The notes beneath the pieces were generated by a model. That model ran no database searches, was not told the origin of the DNA, and saw nothing but the letters and a program-made list of their open reading frames with translations. This document shows, piece after piece, positions 1 to 11,600 of a stretch of DNA of 64,000 nt. A program made the translations under genes and the position numbers. The stretch is from an uncultured Bacteroidales bacterium (lineage in GTDB: Bacteria > Bacteroidota > Bacteroidia > Bacteroidales > UBA3824): positions 1 through 64,000 of the forward strand of contig CALFIU010000189.1 of the NCBI GenBank assembly GCA_937877455.1. The letters run 5' to 3'. How positions within the stretch are numbered: position 1 is the stretch's first letter; every line of letters starts with the position of its first letter.

Positions 1-3000
1 CAGGCATTTGGCAAAATCTCTTCCAACGTGAAGATATGGGTGTGCTTGTAGATGGTTTAACATCTGTGCTTGGCGTTATAGATGCTGTTACAGAAAAAAT
101 AGGTTTATTTGGCACAGCTATCGCTGGGTTAAGTATTGCAGCAATAGTAAAAGATTTAGGTGGAATAACAACAGGGATTAAAGGTCTTTTTGAAGGCTTG
201 TCGCTTGCGCGAAATATATCAGAGATACCTACCGCTTTAGGAATTGGTTTTGAAGCTCTTGCCTCTGCAATTGGTGTCTCTACTGTTGCGCTTGGCGCTT
301 TTATAGGCATCGCCGCTGGAATTGTAGGCGTTATTGCATTGGTCGATTACTTGAATGAGTCATATAAAGAAGCAAAAACCAAAGCTGATGATTCTCGCCA
401 AGCATACGAAGATAATAAAGCGCAATTAGAAGATGTAACGTCACAACTTGAAACCATTCAATCAAGAATGGCTGAATTAAATGCAAGTCAAGGATTAACA
501 TTTATTGAGCAACAAGAATTAGCTAATCTTGAACAAGCAAATCAAAAATTGCTTGCACAAAAGAAAATTCTTGAGCAAATGAACGGAATAACACAAAAGG
601 CTGCCGCAGAAGATGCTGCTAATGTGTTAGAGAAAAAATCTTTTGATGGTGCTGATATTTATTCGCAAACTGCTTATGGCGAAGAATGGATGGGCTATGA
701 GCAAATTGATATTCTTGATAAATGGACATACACAAACAATAAAATAACAGGGCAACAAAAAGAGCAAGTCAGTATTGGTGAACAACTTACACAGAACAAG
801 CAGGATCAGATTGATCTCCAGAAAAAATTAGATAGTTACGCGGAGGAAGATAAAACTGGTCATGGCTTTGGTTGGATGTTTGGAACTGACGAATATGAAG
901 CCGATAAGAAAGAATTAAAAGCGCTTCAAGCCGAAGAAAAGAGATTAACAACGCAAAGCGAAAATCTTGGCAAATCTATAAAAAGTATGCAAAATGAATT
1001 GCCAGATTTAAGTGCTGATATAGAATTATACGCTTCTTCGCTTTATGATGAAAACGGACAAGTTATAGAAGGGTTTGAAGATTTAGCGTCAAGATACGAA
1101 ACTGAATATCTTGGTATATCATATTCGGCTGAACAAACAGCGAAAAAGACACAGCAAGCGTATGATGATATTATAAGTTCAAGAAAAGATTTTCAAAATC
1201 AATATCAATCGCTAATTGAAACCGCAAAATCTAAATCAGAGGAAGGTGGTCTAACTTTAGACGATCTTGTTGGATATGAAGATTTAGTAAGTGAGATGTC
1301 TGCTAATGGTTTTACTGCTGAAGATATTGTAATGAATGTCAACGCAGAAGCAGAAATTGTAAATAAAGGTGAATTACAGAACCAAGTTCAAGAAAGTATA
1401 GACGATCAAATCGAAGAAGTAGAAAATGAACAGAAGAATGCTTCTGTTGATGTAGAGGTCGAATATGACTCTGAAAAGGCAAGAGAAAATGCTGATGAAA
1501 TAATGTCTATATACGAGAACTTAACAGCAGATTCGCAGCTTAAATTAAAAGACTTCATTGACAACAGTAAAGAGTGGATGGATTGGGATTTCGGCGATAT
1601 TCAAGCAAATATTGATGCTTTAATAAACGGAACTGATGAAGCCGAATCTTCAGTACAAGATTTGACAGGCACAATGCAAGACCTTCAGCTTGTCATGAAC
1701 GATTCATCTGACAACGGTTTGACTAAAGCCATTTCAAACTACAAAGATCAGATGAACACTCTGATTTCTGCACGCGACAAATGGAACAATGGTGAACTAT
1801 CCGTTGAAGAAATGACCACTCTTCAGCAATCATTCATCGAGCTTAACAACTTCGATATGTCTAACTTCGGGCAAGGTATCGAAACTGCGATAGATAATGT
1901 TGTTGGCAAATTCCAAGAAGCTGACGCGACATTTACCGACTTTAAACAGAATATCATCGACAAAGATGACACACTGAAAGATGCTTTATCAGATATATCT
2001 TCTATCACAAAGAAAGGTTTTAAAGATGCCGAGGCTGGAATAACCGAAGAATACGACGAAAGCGTTAATCGCATCATGGACGCTGCTGCACACGCAGGAC
2101 TTGTCAACCGTAATAACAAAAAAGAAGTTGATGCGTTTATCGACTCTTTATTTGAAAGCGGAATAATTCAAGGGAAAGTCAATGACATAACAGAGAAATC
2201 AACTGGCTTAATGGGCGCTTTTGGCAAAGCAATTAAATCAGTTGGTGGTGAAGAAACTATCGCTGGTCGCGCACTTGTCACAATGCGTGATAATCTTCTT
2301 GGTATCTTTAATCAGACTGACGAGGTTACATCCACTTATTCTGCTTTAAAAGATACATTAGGTACCTTTACTCAATATCAAACCGATGTGTCTGCCGCGC
2401 TTAAAGCATCTAAATCTGCTACTGGTTTAACAGCAGAGCAAGTGCAAACACTTACTACTGCATATCAGGACTTAGACGGTTTCAATCCTGCAACTCTGTT
2501 TGAAAAGACAGCAAATGGTATTCATCTAAACGAGGAAGAATTTAAGCGCCTTAATCAAGAAGTTCAGAATTCTACTCTTCTGCAAATGTATTCCGATCTT
2601 GGTTTGAAATTAGATGAACTTCATGCGGCGCAAGCAAGGGGCGAAGATACGTCTGGATTAGAAAAAGATATAGCCGATGCACAAATGCTGATTGCGCAAT
2701 ATGAAGGATTAACTTCTGCGCTTTATGCATGGCAAAATGCCCAAAGCAACGGGAATGAACGTGACTCTTTTGAAAGCGTTGCTAAAGGTTATGATAGCAT
2801 GAAGAAAATTCTCGATCAAGGATGGGTTGGAGATGAATCTCTCAATGCGTATCTTGATTTGATGCTTAATGAGTCAGAGCGAACGGGCGATGCCATTGCT
2901 GATTTTGAAAAATTAGGCAGAACTATTGAAGGAACAAACCACAGTCTTAAAGATTATTTTACGTTTGATGAAAATGGTAATTTAAATCCAAATGGATTAA

Positions 3001-6000
3001 ATGATTTTTTAACAGACGTTCAATCTAAGTTTGGTGAGGGGTATGCCAGTTTTAATGATGAAGATGGATGGACATTTGACTTCTCAGGGGATAAGTTACA
3101 AGAAGTAGCAAAAGCGTTTGGTACTACCACAGAATTCATTCAGCTTATGGAGCGTGCCATGATTGATGCTGGAGCTGAAGTAGAGATGAGCAGTTCTGAA
3201 CTTGCGACTATGAAGAAAACCCTCGATGGTTTAAAATCGGAAGGTAAAATATCTCCCGATATTGATTTAGGTGATTTTGACGCTTCTACAGCTACAGCAG
3301 AAGAATTACAGAGTGTTATTGACAGGCTAAACGAAGAAAGAGTTAGGATTGAAGCGGAATCTGATGGATCAGAAGAAACACTTCAGACATTAGAAACGCT
3401 TGAAAGAACAGTCAATTCACTTGAAGCACAAAAAGTAAGAACGTCAATAGAAGTTGCCGTTAACAATGGCAATTCTGTAGAAGAACTTCTTGCAATGGAT
3501 GATACCACTCTTGCGGCTACACTGAATGTGGATGCGTCAGAAGTCGATACTGCAAGGGAACAACTTGAAGCGCTTAACGGTGCAACAGAATCCACTACTG
3601 TTACCGTTACACTTGATTCTTCACAATTTGAAGCACTTACAGACACATCAAAGACTGTAACGGTGTCTTATTCTGTTGATGCGCCAGATGCGCCAACTTA
3701 TGAAGATCAAGAACCTTCAGTGAAATATGGTATTGATGCGCCAGATGCGCCAAAATATCCAAACCAAGACCCAAAAATAACCTATCATCTTTCAGCGCCG
3801 AGTGAGCCTGTTTATAGAAATATAGACCGAACAATTACGTATACAATTAAAACAGTTGGTACTCCCCCATCTGGAAGTGGTGGCGTTGACGGTACTGCCC
3901 ATGCGTTTGGAACTGCATATGCTCGCGGAAATTGGGGAACAAAACATGGTGGTATTGCGCTTGGTGGTGAGCTTGGTCAAGAGCTTGTTGTAAGAGATGG
4001 CAAATTTTTTACAATTGGTGATGATTCTGCCGAATTTTTCAGGTATCAACCAGATGACATTATTTTTAACGCAGAACAAACAAGAGAAATATTTGCAAAA
4101 GGTAAAATAACTCATGGCGTGAAACGAGGAAAAGCCTTATACACTGGAACAGCTTTTGATGGTGGTAAATGGAAAACGCCTACTACAACAACTAAACAAC
4201 AAAGTTCTGGCGGTTCTGGTTCTGGCGGTTCTGGTTCTGGCGGTTCTGGTTCTGGCGGCAAAACAGACACAAATAAAGAGAAGTCTACAATTGATTGGAT
4301 TGAGCGAAGGCTTAAATATTTCGCTGATAAAGTCAAGAGAATTGCGGACACTATCACTGATTATGTCTCGTCAGCCGTAAAAGAATCTAAACTTAAAAAA
4401 GAACGTTCTGTTATTTCTAAAGAAATAAAAGCCAATTCAAAAGCATATGATAAATATTTGAAATATGCTAATAATGTCAAACTTGATAGTTCTCTTAAAA
4501 AGAAAGTAAGAAGTGGCAACTATAGCATTAAAGATTATGACGAGGATACACAAAAGCAAATCGAAAAGTACAAAGAGTATTATGATAAAGCACAGGACTG
4601 TAAAGACAAAGTAACAGAATTGAAAAATACCCAACTTGAACTTTTCGAAGATTTAATGAATATCCCGACTGAAAAAGCCGAGAAAAAAATAGATAAACTC
4701 AAAGATAAATTTGATAGTTTATCCGCTTCTATTGATGCTTCGTCAACTGGTATGTCTGGCGTTAGCGCATTGATGTCTTTGAATAACAAATCAATTGCAT
4801 CTGCGCAAAAAGATTACACAAAAGATGCTGATACGAGAAGTCAGGCACAATCGAATTTAAATAAAGCCGCAAGTAAATTAACAAAGAAAGACAAAAAGGC
4901 GAAAAAGAACTCTGACGGTACATATAAGCTCCCTAAAAATAAAAAGAAAGCTTCTTACAAGAGGTTGAAGGCTTATAATAGTGCATTAAAGAAAAGCAAA
5001 TCTGCCAATTCCGCATACTCTATTGCGAAGAACAATTATAAACAAATCAGCAATTTATACGAGCTTCAAGGCAGTGGCGAGACATATAATTATCAAAACG
5101 CTTTGATTGATGCCGAGACAGCAAACCTGAAGGAACAGAATAAAGCTAACCAAACTGCTCTCAAAGAAGCAAATGCTAATCTTTCAAGTGCGAAAAGTGC
5201 TAATTCAAGCGCAAGTAAATCTGTAACTAAAAAGGCTTCTTCGTTGGCTAAGTCTAAAAATAAAAAACTTGCTTCACGGGTCAAAAGTGCGAATGGCGAT
5301 AAAATCTCGACAAAAGGATTATCTGGAAAAGCATTAAAACAAGCGAAAGCATATAACAAACTTGTTGACGAGGCTAAAACAAAAGCACAAGAACTGACTA
5401 TTGCCCAAGATGCGCAGGCTAAAGCTGCGCAAAACGCAGCTCAGTCGCAAGCAGAATATGCACAGCAATTAGTTCAAGCCGAACAAGATAAATTTAATAA
5501 CGTAAAAACATATTATGAAGCTCAATCCGACTATCTCGATTCGATTAGAGACAAGCAAGAAGCTGCGAATGATTTGAAAACAACTAAAGGTCTTATGCTG
5601 ACTGCAAAAGATTACAATAATCTAATCAGTGAAAACGATAAAGCTATTGATAATCTTAATAAAGAATCTGTTGCTTTGAAAAAACAACTTGACTCTGCTG
5701 TTAATTCTGGAAATATTAAAAAGAATTCCGAAGAATGGAAAACAATGCAAGCTGAAATCAACGCCGTAGAAAAAGCAACCACAGATTTACAGGTTCAGCA
5801 ACAAGAATACAATAATGCTATCGCCCAACTTCCATTTGACAAAATCGAAAAGCAGTTGGAATATCTTGATTCTATCTCTGATCTCCTATCTTCCAAGCAA
5901 GCACTTAAAGAAGCTAAAGGATTGTCTTTGACTTTATCAGACTATAGTGCAAGTATAGCGGAGAATGAAAACCAGATCGCAGAATATCAAGAAGAATATA

Positions 6001-7718
6001 ATGAGGCTATTGCAAATATAGCAAAAGCAAATGCGGATTCTGAAGGTGTTTATGGCGGTAAAACTGCAAAAGAATGGGAAACCGAAGCTAATGGTTATAT
6101 GAAATCAGTAACCGATATGACGAAGGCTAATGTTGAATTAGCTAACTCTATCGCCCAACTTCCATTTGACAAAATCGAAAAGCAGTTGGAATATCTTAAA
6201 GCACAGGCTGATTATAACGAATCTGCACGTTCTTTACGTGAAGCACAAGGCAGTGACCTTCGCGAGGTGGATTATCAGAATAGAATCGCTGAAGCCAAAC
6301 AACAACAGGCGCAATATGAACAAGAGCGAAATGAAGCTTATCAAAACTACTTGAAAGCACTTGCTGATGGTGAGGGTGTTTATGGTGGGAAAACTGCGTC
6401 TGAATGGATGAAGGAATATAATGAATTCGGAAAAGAAATCAATGATATCAGTGTTGATATCGAGAAAATCAAAGACGATCTTCGAGATGATGTTTATTGG
6501 AGAGCATTCGAACGTGCGCATCAGTCAGCAGAAAGACTTCAGGCTGTTTTGGCTGGAATAAATGGTTTAATAGATGATAATTCTTTGTTTGATAAAAATG
6601 GAAATCTTACTGATTATGGCGTTTCAAGAATTGCCAATCTTGTTAAATCGTTTGAAAATGCAAGAACGGAAGTAAATAATTATTCAAATGATATAGCAAA
6701 TCTTAATAAATTGTATTCACAAGGTTACTACACAGAACTTGAATACAAGGAAAAACTTAATGAATTACAAAAAGGTATGCTTGATTCTGCTTCAGATATG
6801 AAATCATATCAAGATACGATAATTGATATGTATAAAAATATAGCGCAATCTGAGCTTGACGCGTTAAATAAGTTAATTGATAAAAGGGCTGAAGCACTGA
6901 ATAAAAAGAAAGCGTATTATGAGTACGATAAAAACATTAGAAAACAGACTGACGATCTCCAGACTTTACAAGCGCAACTTGCCGCACTTGAAGGTATAAA
7001 TACACTCGAAGCTACTGCAAAACGAAGGAAACTTGAGCTTGAAATTTCCGAGAAACAATCAGACTTAGACGATACTGTGCAAGATCATATTTTTGATCTT
7101 TCACAAGATGCTTTAAATGATTTAAAAGATACATTACAAGAGGCGTTTGATGATAAATGGGATAATATCAGTGGAAATCTAAAGGAAATTGCAACGTTAA
7201 TGGGCGAAGCAAAGACACTTACAACCACTGGTATGTATGCTATCAACAGCACATTAAATAGCCTTCTTAGTTACTATGGTATCAATGTAAAAACTTCTGG
7301 AATTGACGCTGCATTTGCTTCTGGTACGACTGGCGTATCACGTAGATTAAAGGCGTTAATCGGAGAAGATGGATCAGAAATCGCTGCAACTAAAGATGGG
7401 CTTATCTTAACACTTGATAGAGGCGATGGCGTTATTCCTCATGAAATGACGGAAAACCTTATGCGTATGGCGCAAGGTATCATACCAAATATTGCAACAG
7501 ATAACGTTAAATTACCAAACGTTGATATTGACAGAATTGGCGAAACTAATGTCGAGCAACATTATGATAGCTTAATTCATATTGATGGCAGTGCTGATGC
7601 TGCTACCGTTGAAGATATTAAACGCATGACGGGTGATTTACTTGATAAGTCTTACAAATATACCAGTCAAAAAATTCATGAAGGATATTTAAAAGCTGGC
7701 GGTCGTAGAAAAGTTTAA
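1..7718 (+). CDS. Phage tail tape measure protein (5' end outside the window)
   Basis: Sets tail length and is packed inside the tail tube of siphoviruses. The frame is open to the left edge (from base 3), giving about 2571 visible residues, and the ATG at 36 is probably internal. Two hydrophobic stretches near the visible N-terminus (about nt 105-165 and 230-350) are followed by long charged, Gln/Lys-rich coiled coil. Two blocks resemble the GElGqELVVRdGkF...DIIFNaeQT signature of Firmicute tape measures (nt 3900-4110, weaker at 7300-7460). A Gly/Ser linker of four GGSGS units lies at nt 4207-4258, an APDAP repeat at about 3680-3760, and a 49-bp exact repeat at 5819 and 6149. The dit-like gene follows directly. 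The assignment is firm; the true start is not visible. Confidence 0.93.
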   Translation, partial: GIWQNLFQREDMGVLVDGLTSVLGVIDAVTEKIGLFGTAIAGLSIAAIVKDLGGITTGIKGLFEGLSLARNISEIPTALGIGFEALASAIGVSTVALGAFIGIAAGIVGVIALVDYLNESYKEAKTKADDSRQAYEDNKAQLEDVTSQLETIQSRMAELNASQGLTFIEQQELANLEQANQKLLAQKKILEQMNGITQKAAAEDAANVLEKKSFDGADIYSQTAYGEEWMGYEQIDILDKWTYTNNKITGQQKEQVSIGEQLTQNKQDQIDLQKKLDSYAEEDKTGHGFGWMFGTDEYEADKKELKALQAEEKRLTTQSENLGKSIKSMQNELPDLSADIELYASSLYDENGQVIEGFEDLASRYETEYLGISYSAEQTAKKTQQAYDDIISSRKDFQNQYQSLIETAKSKSEEGGLTLDDLVGYEDLVSEMSANGFTAEDIVMNVNAEAEIVNKGELQNQVQESIDDQIEEVENEQKNASVDVEVEYDSEKARENADEIMSIYENLTADSQLKLKDFIDNSKEWMDWDFGDIQANIDALINGTDEAESSVQDLTGTMQDLQLVMNDSSDNGLTKAISNYKDQMNTLISARDKWNNGELSVEEMTTLQQSFIELNNFDMSNFGQGIETAIDNVVGKFQEADATFTDFKQNIIDKDDTLKDALSDISSITKKGFKDAEAGITEEYDESVNRIMDAAAHAGLVNRNNKKEVDAFIDSLFESGIIQGKVNDITEKSTGLMGAFGKAIKSVGGEETIAGRALVTMRDNLLGIFNQTDEVTSTYSALKDTLGTFTQYQTDVSAALKASKSATGLTAEQVQTLTTAYQDLDGFNPATLFEKTANGIHLNEEEFKRLNQEVQNSTLLQMYSDLGLKLDELHAAQARGEDTSGLEKDIADAQMLIAQYEGLTSALYAWQNAQSNGNERDSFESVAKGYDSMKKILDQGWVGDESLNAYLDLMLNESERTGDAIADFEKLGRTIEGTNHSLKDYFTFDENGNLNPNGLNDFLTDVQSKFGEGYASFNDEDGWTFDFSGDKLQEVAKAFGTTTEFIQLMERAMIDAGAEVEMSSSELATMKKTLDGLKSEGKISPDIDLGDFDASTATAEELQSVIDRLNEERVRIEAESDGSEETLQTLETLERTVNSLEAQKVRTSIEVAVNNGNSVEELLAMDDTTLAATLNVDASEVDTAREQLEALNGATESTTVTVTLDSSQFEALTDTSKTVTVSYSVDAPDAPTYEDQEPSVKYGIDAPDAPKYPNQDPKITYHLSAPSEPVYRNIDRTITYTIKTVGTPPSGSGGVDGTAHAFGTAYARGNWGTKHGGIALGGELGQELVVRDGKFFTIGDDSAEFFRYQPDDIIFNAEQTREIFAKGKITHGVKRGKALYTGTAFDGGKWKTPTTTTKQQSSGGSGSGGSGSGGSGSGGKTDTNKEKSTIDWIERRLKYFADKVKRIADTITDYVSSAVKESKLKKERSVISKEIKANSKAYDKYLKYANNVKLDSSLKKKVRSGNYSIKDYDEDTQKQIEKYKEYYDKAQDCKDKVTELKNTQLELFEDLMNIPTEKAEKKIDKLKDKFDSLSASIDASSTGMSGVSALMSLNNKSIASAQKDYTKDADTRSQAQSNLNKAASKLTKKDKKAKKNSDGTYKLPKNKKKASYKRLKAYNSALKKSKSANSAYSIAKNNYKQISNLYELQGSGETYNYQNALIDAETANLKEQNKANQTALKEANANLSSAKSANSSASKSVTKKASSLAKSKNKKLASRVKSANGDKISTKGLSGKALKQAKAYNKLVDEAKTKAQELTIAQDAQAKAAQNAAQSQAEYAQQLVQAEQDKFNNVKTYYEAQSDYLDSIRDKQEAANDLKTTKGLMLTAKDYNNLISENDKAIDNLNKESVALKKQLDSAVNSGNIKKNSEEWKTMQAEINAVEKATTDLQVQQQEYNNAIAQLPFDKIEKQLEYLDSISDLLSSKQALKEAKGLSLTLSDYSASIAENENQIAEYQEEYNEAIANIAKANADSEGVYGGKTAKEWETEANGYMKSVTDMTKANVELANSIAQLPFDKIEKQLEYLKAQADYNESARSLREAQGSDLREVDYQNRIAEAKQQQAQYEQERNEAYQNYLKALADGEGVYGGKTASEWMKEYNEFGKEINDISVDIEKIKDDLRDDVYWRAFERAHQSAERLQAVLAGINGLIDDNSLFDKNGNLTDYGVSRIANLVKSFENARTEVNNYSNDIANLNKLYSQGYYTELEYKEKLNELQKGMLDSASDMKSYQDTIIDMYKNIAQSELDALNKLIDKRAEALNKKKAYYEYDKNIRKQTDDLQTLQAQLAALEGINTLEATAKRRKLELEISEKQSDLDDTVQDHIFDLSQDALNDLKDTLQEAFDDKWDNISGNLKEIATLMGEAKTLTTTGMYAINSTLNSLLSYYGINVKTSGIDAAFASGTTGVSRRLKALIGEDGSEIAATKDGLILTLDRGDGVIPHEMTENLMRMAQGIIPNIATDNVKLPNVDIDRIGETNVEQHYDSLIHIDGSADAATVEDIKRMTGDLLDKSYKYTSQKIHEGYLKAGGRRKV

Positions 7719-7725
7719 TTCATTA

Positions 7726-7758
7726 GTGGGCGCATTTACTTGCGTCCACTTTTATTTT
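7726..7758 (+). terminator. Rho-independent terminator after tape measure gene
   Basis: A 9-bp stem (GTGGGCGCA / TGCGTCCAC, one G-T pair) at 7726-7734 and 7741-7749 is followed by TTTTATTTT. It lies 8 bp after the stop codon and just before the ribosome binding site of the next gene, so it may attenuate rather than fully stop late transcription. Confidence 0.75.
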
Positions 7759-7770
7759 GGAGGGAATTAA

Positions 7771-8661
7771 ATGGTTGGAAATGATTTCTATTATGATGGA
7801 CATTGGCTTTCAGAATACGATATGAAAGTATATGATCCAGATGATACACAGCAGTTTGTTAGTAGAGAAATCGACAAAGCTGATATCACTTCTCTCCGCC
7901 CTGTTCCAAACCATTATTCGGCACGTTATTCAGATGTTCTTACATTATCTTTCCTGATAATAAAGGATGATGATAACGAGACACTAACACAGGCAGAAAG
8001 CAAAATGGATGGAGAGGAAGTTAATTATTTAAGAGCATGGTTGGAAAGCGCAAAAACGCCAACAGAATTAAAATGCCCTAATGAAGATGATGTTGTCTCA
8101 ACAAATTATTTTGGAGTATTTACAAACATTCAGCCGTTTTTGATAGGGAATGAATGTTTTGGTTTATATCTCACATTTACATGTAATGCACCATATGGTT
8201 TTTCAGATGTATATTCAAAAACATTTTCGATGCAAGGCGATGTACCTGTAAATAATTCCTTTGCGAATTATTCATCCGAATATAACGAGTATTTAAAACC
8301 TATCATAACAATCAATTCGAGTGATGTTTTTGGTGAGAATGAAACTTTGAGAATCCAAAATGATTCTGACGAAGGAAAATATATGTATATTGTTATGCCA
8401 TCTGGCGCATCTTCCATCACAATAGATTGCCAAAAGAAAAACATAACAGATAATAATGGAGAACTACTATCACTTGGCGATATTGGATTATCTTTGCCAA
8501 TATCAAGCGATTATAATTTCATATCTACAGAAATGTATTCATTCTATTGGCTTAGATTACTGCCAAATACAAATAAATTAACATTTGTATGCTCAGAAAA
8601 TAGTACGATCAGAACTGTTACAATTTCTGCGAGGTATATACTAAAATCAGGAGGTTTCTAA
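7771..8661 (+). CDS. Distal tail protein (Dit-like, siphovirus tail component)
   Basis: Predicted 296-residue protein with the architecture of Firmicute distal tail proteins, which form the hub joining the tail tube to the baseplate. Its place between the tape measure gene and the large tail-tip gene is the classic Dit position. The start has a clear GGAGGG ribosome binding site, and the stop overlaps the next start (TAATG), indicating coupled translation. The N-terminus has the short YYDGHWLSEYDMKV-type strand pattern of the phage tail family. Function rests on synteny plus fold-like pattern. Confidence 0.82.
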   Translation: MVGNDFYYDGHWLSEYDMKVYDPDDTQQFVSREIDKADITSLRPVPNHYSARYSDVLTLSFLIIKDDDNETLTQAESKMDGEEVNYLRAWLESAKTPTELKCPNEDDVVSTNYFGVFTNIQPFLIGNECFGLYLTFTCNAPYGFSDVYSKTFSMQGDVPVNNSFANYSSEYNEYLKPIITINSSDVFGENETLRIQNDSDEGKYMYIVMPSGASSITIDCQKKNITDNNGELLSLGDIGLSLPISSDYNFISTEMYSFYWLRLLPNTNKLTFVCSENSTIRTVTISARYILKSGGF

Positions 8662-11600
8662 TGTTCTTATTAGATAGTCTTAACAATATAGAAAAGACAA
8701 GTATATATCTATCAAGACCATCTGGCGAACCTCTTGCGTGTCTTGATGAATATATAGATGAACAAACCGCAAACATGAAACGCGGATTAAATCAGCAACA
8801 GGAATTATCATTTACGATTAATCGCAAAGATAATAATTGGTATGAATTTATACAAGAGGGTATGTATTTATATGTTGAAACTGTAGGTTTGTTCAGAATG
8901 AAACAGCCATCTGTTAATTATGATGGCATTAAAGAAATGAAAACTGTCGAGGCGAACAGTTGCGATATCGAACTTGAAGATAAAACATTAAATATAGAGG
9001 TCAATATGGGGACTAAGACATCTCAAGAATACCTTGTTCAACTTGATGCAACGGATGCGAATGAGGAAATAGTCAACCCATATACAAACGTGCCTTATGA
9101 TTGGATTGTTTTATATAACACATTTCCAGAGCAACTTCAAAATCATTTAGATGATTATGACAATCATGTATATGGAACGCCATTTACGGAAATCACGGTA
9201 ACAGACAATGAAAAAATAAATACCCTTATTGCTCTTTTTAATTTGATACCAAGAATTAAAAATAAGTTTTTAAAAACCATAGATTCTTCAACTGGCGCTA
9301 CCGATTATACTTTAGTTGAATATGTAAATATTACTTATAATACAACTACAAACGAAGTAAGTAGTATAAAACTATTTAATACATACAGAGAAAGGATTGT
9401 TTACTTAATACAGTTTTATACAAGGAATAGAGAAAAACTAAGTCTACTTCCTATGGTTTTAAGTAAAATGGGTGGTTCTTGGTCTGTTGGTGAAATATAT
9501 GGTATTTCAGATGGCGACTACTCTCTCACCAATTCAAAATATCAATTTGAAATATCTGGAAATCTTTATTCATTTTTGGTTTCTGACTTTGCACAAGCAT
9601 CGAATTGTATGGTTACATTTGATATTTTTAACAGAAATGTCAATGTTACTCCAGTAGAAAAAATAGGTAATGACACAGGAATAATTATATCATATGATAA
9701 TCTTCTTAACAGCTTAGATATTAGTGCAGATGAAGATAATCTCGTTACAAGATTGTATGTTACTGGCGCTGACGATCTTTCCATAGAACAAGTCAATTTT
9801 GGTTTAGATTATATTGATGATTTATCTTACAAGATGAATGCCGTTGACGAAAATGGACATAGAATATATGTCGCGGATGATCTTGCTCAAAAATATTTGT
9901 CTTATATTGAAAGACGAGAATTGCTTCGTTCAGAGTATATTCAATTATCAAAGAATTATAGCAATTATGAAAAACAGATAAATGAAATCAAATATCGCGT
10001 TCCTCTTGATGATTTGAAAACTGATTGGGGAACTTTTACAGAGGCAGAGCTTACGGCTTCTTTAACGACATATAAGAATTTACTTGCTTCTTTGATTAGT
10101 CTGTATCGAACCGATTATTATCCACAAGGATTAAATCCTGATGATAGCGTCAATGAGACATTTATAAAAAACACAATGTATTGGTATGATTACGAGGCAT
10201 ATCAAGGAATTATAAGAGAGATCGAATGCGCAATTTCTGTATTTCCATATTACTCAGATCACGATAAATGGACATCTTATAATATAGCACTGTACGAGGA
10301 CGCGATAAAAGCATGGGAAACAGAATGGACTTTATATGGAACTATTGAGCTTCAAGCAAAAATAGACGCTTATAAGGCAAATATGGATTTGCTTGCAGAG
10401 TCATCGGTGATTAGAACATCTGCAAATTCAGACACAATAAAGACATGGAATAATCTTGAACCATCAGAAAAGGCGCAATTTGGAAATTCAAGCTCTAATT
10501 ATCAGTATGACATTTATATGGAATACTACAACAATATGTTAGGTGCTAAAAATTATCTGTCAACGCTTCAGCTACAGATAAGCGATCTCAGTAATTTGCA
10601 GTCAAACGCACAAACACGGCGTAATGAGATTGTTAACGATGTTGCCATTGAAAATAATTTTACCGAAGAAGAACTTAAAATCATAACTCTATTATTTAGG
10701 GATTCGGATTGCACGAATGACAATATACTTGTCACATCAATAGACTCTACGGAAAAGAAAATTGATACAATGCAAGAATTACTTGAATATGGTGAAGAAC
10801 AACTTTCATCTATGTCAAGACCGCAGTTAACATTTTCTGCTTCAATAGACAATCTGCTTGCTTTAAAAGATTTTAAATCATTTTGGGGTCATTTCAATGT
10901 TGGCAATTATTTGATGGTTCAATATAGAGATGATACTTTGATGAAATTGCGAATGATAGGTTATGAATATAATCCGTGTTTACCATCATCAAAAGATTTC
11001 AAAATTACATTTAGCAATTCTGTAAAGTCAAAAATAGGTGTAACAGATTTAGAAAATCTTCTCGGATTATCAGGTGGTTCTTCTGGCGGAAGAAGTTCAT
11101 CTGGTGGTTCTGGATGGTCTGGAAATGGCTATGGCGAGTCTGACGATATTGATATAACAATAAGTAATACTATGCTGTCTAAATTGCTTAATAGTGAAAC
11201 ATTCAGTACAAGAGTTAAGGATGTAATTCTTAACACTATTGATGTCAATTCTATTACAGCTAAGTACGCTACTTTTAACGGATTAGCTAATGGTGTTACA
11301 ACCATTGATGGACAATGTATTACAACTGGATTTATTCAGGATGTAACATATCAAAATCTTGTTGCTGACAGAACAGTAATAAATGGCGCAATAACCAATA
11401 CAACAGGCTCTATAATAAATCTAAATAATGGTCAGTTTAATCTTGGTGGAAGAATTAAATGGGATGGAACTAATCTAACACTTGGAGATTCATCAGATAG
11501 AAATTTATATATCAACAATTCAAATTTGCAACTCCGCTACGGCTCTACTGCTCTTGTCGATATCGCCACAACTGGAATGACGATTTATAATAGCAGCGGA

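Noticed and set aside
4207..4258. Tandem repeat as possible CRISPR or satellite
   Set aside because: It is an in-frame Gly/Ser linker in the tape measure protein; no spacer-repeat pattern.
11076..11145. Repetitive GGT/TCT stretch as a DNA element
   Set aside because: Encodes a Gly/Ser linker in the tail-tip protein.
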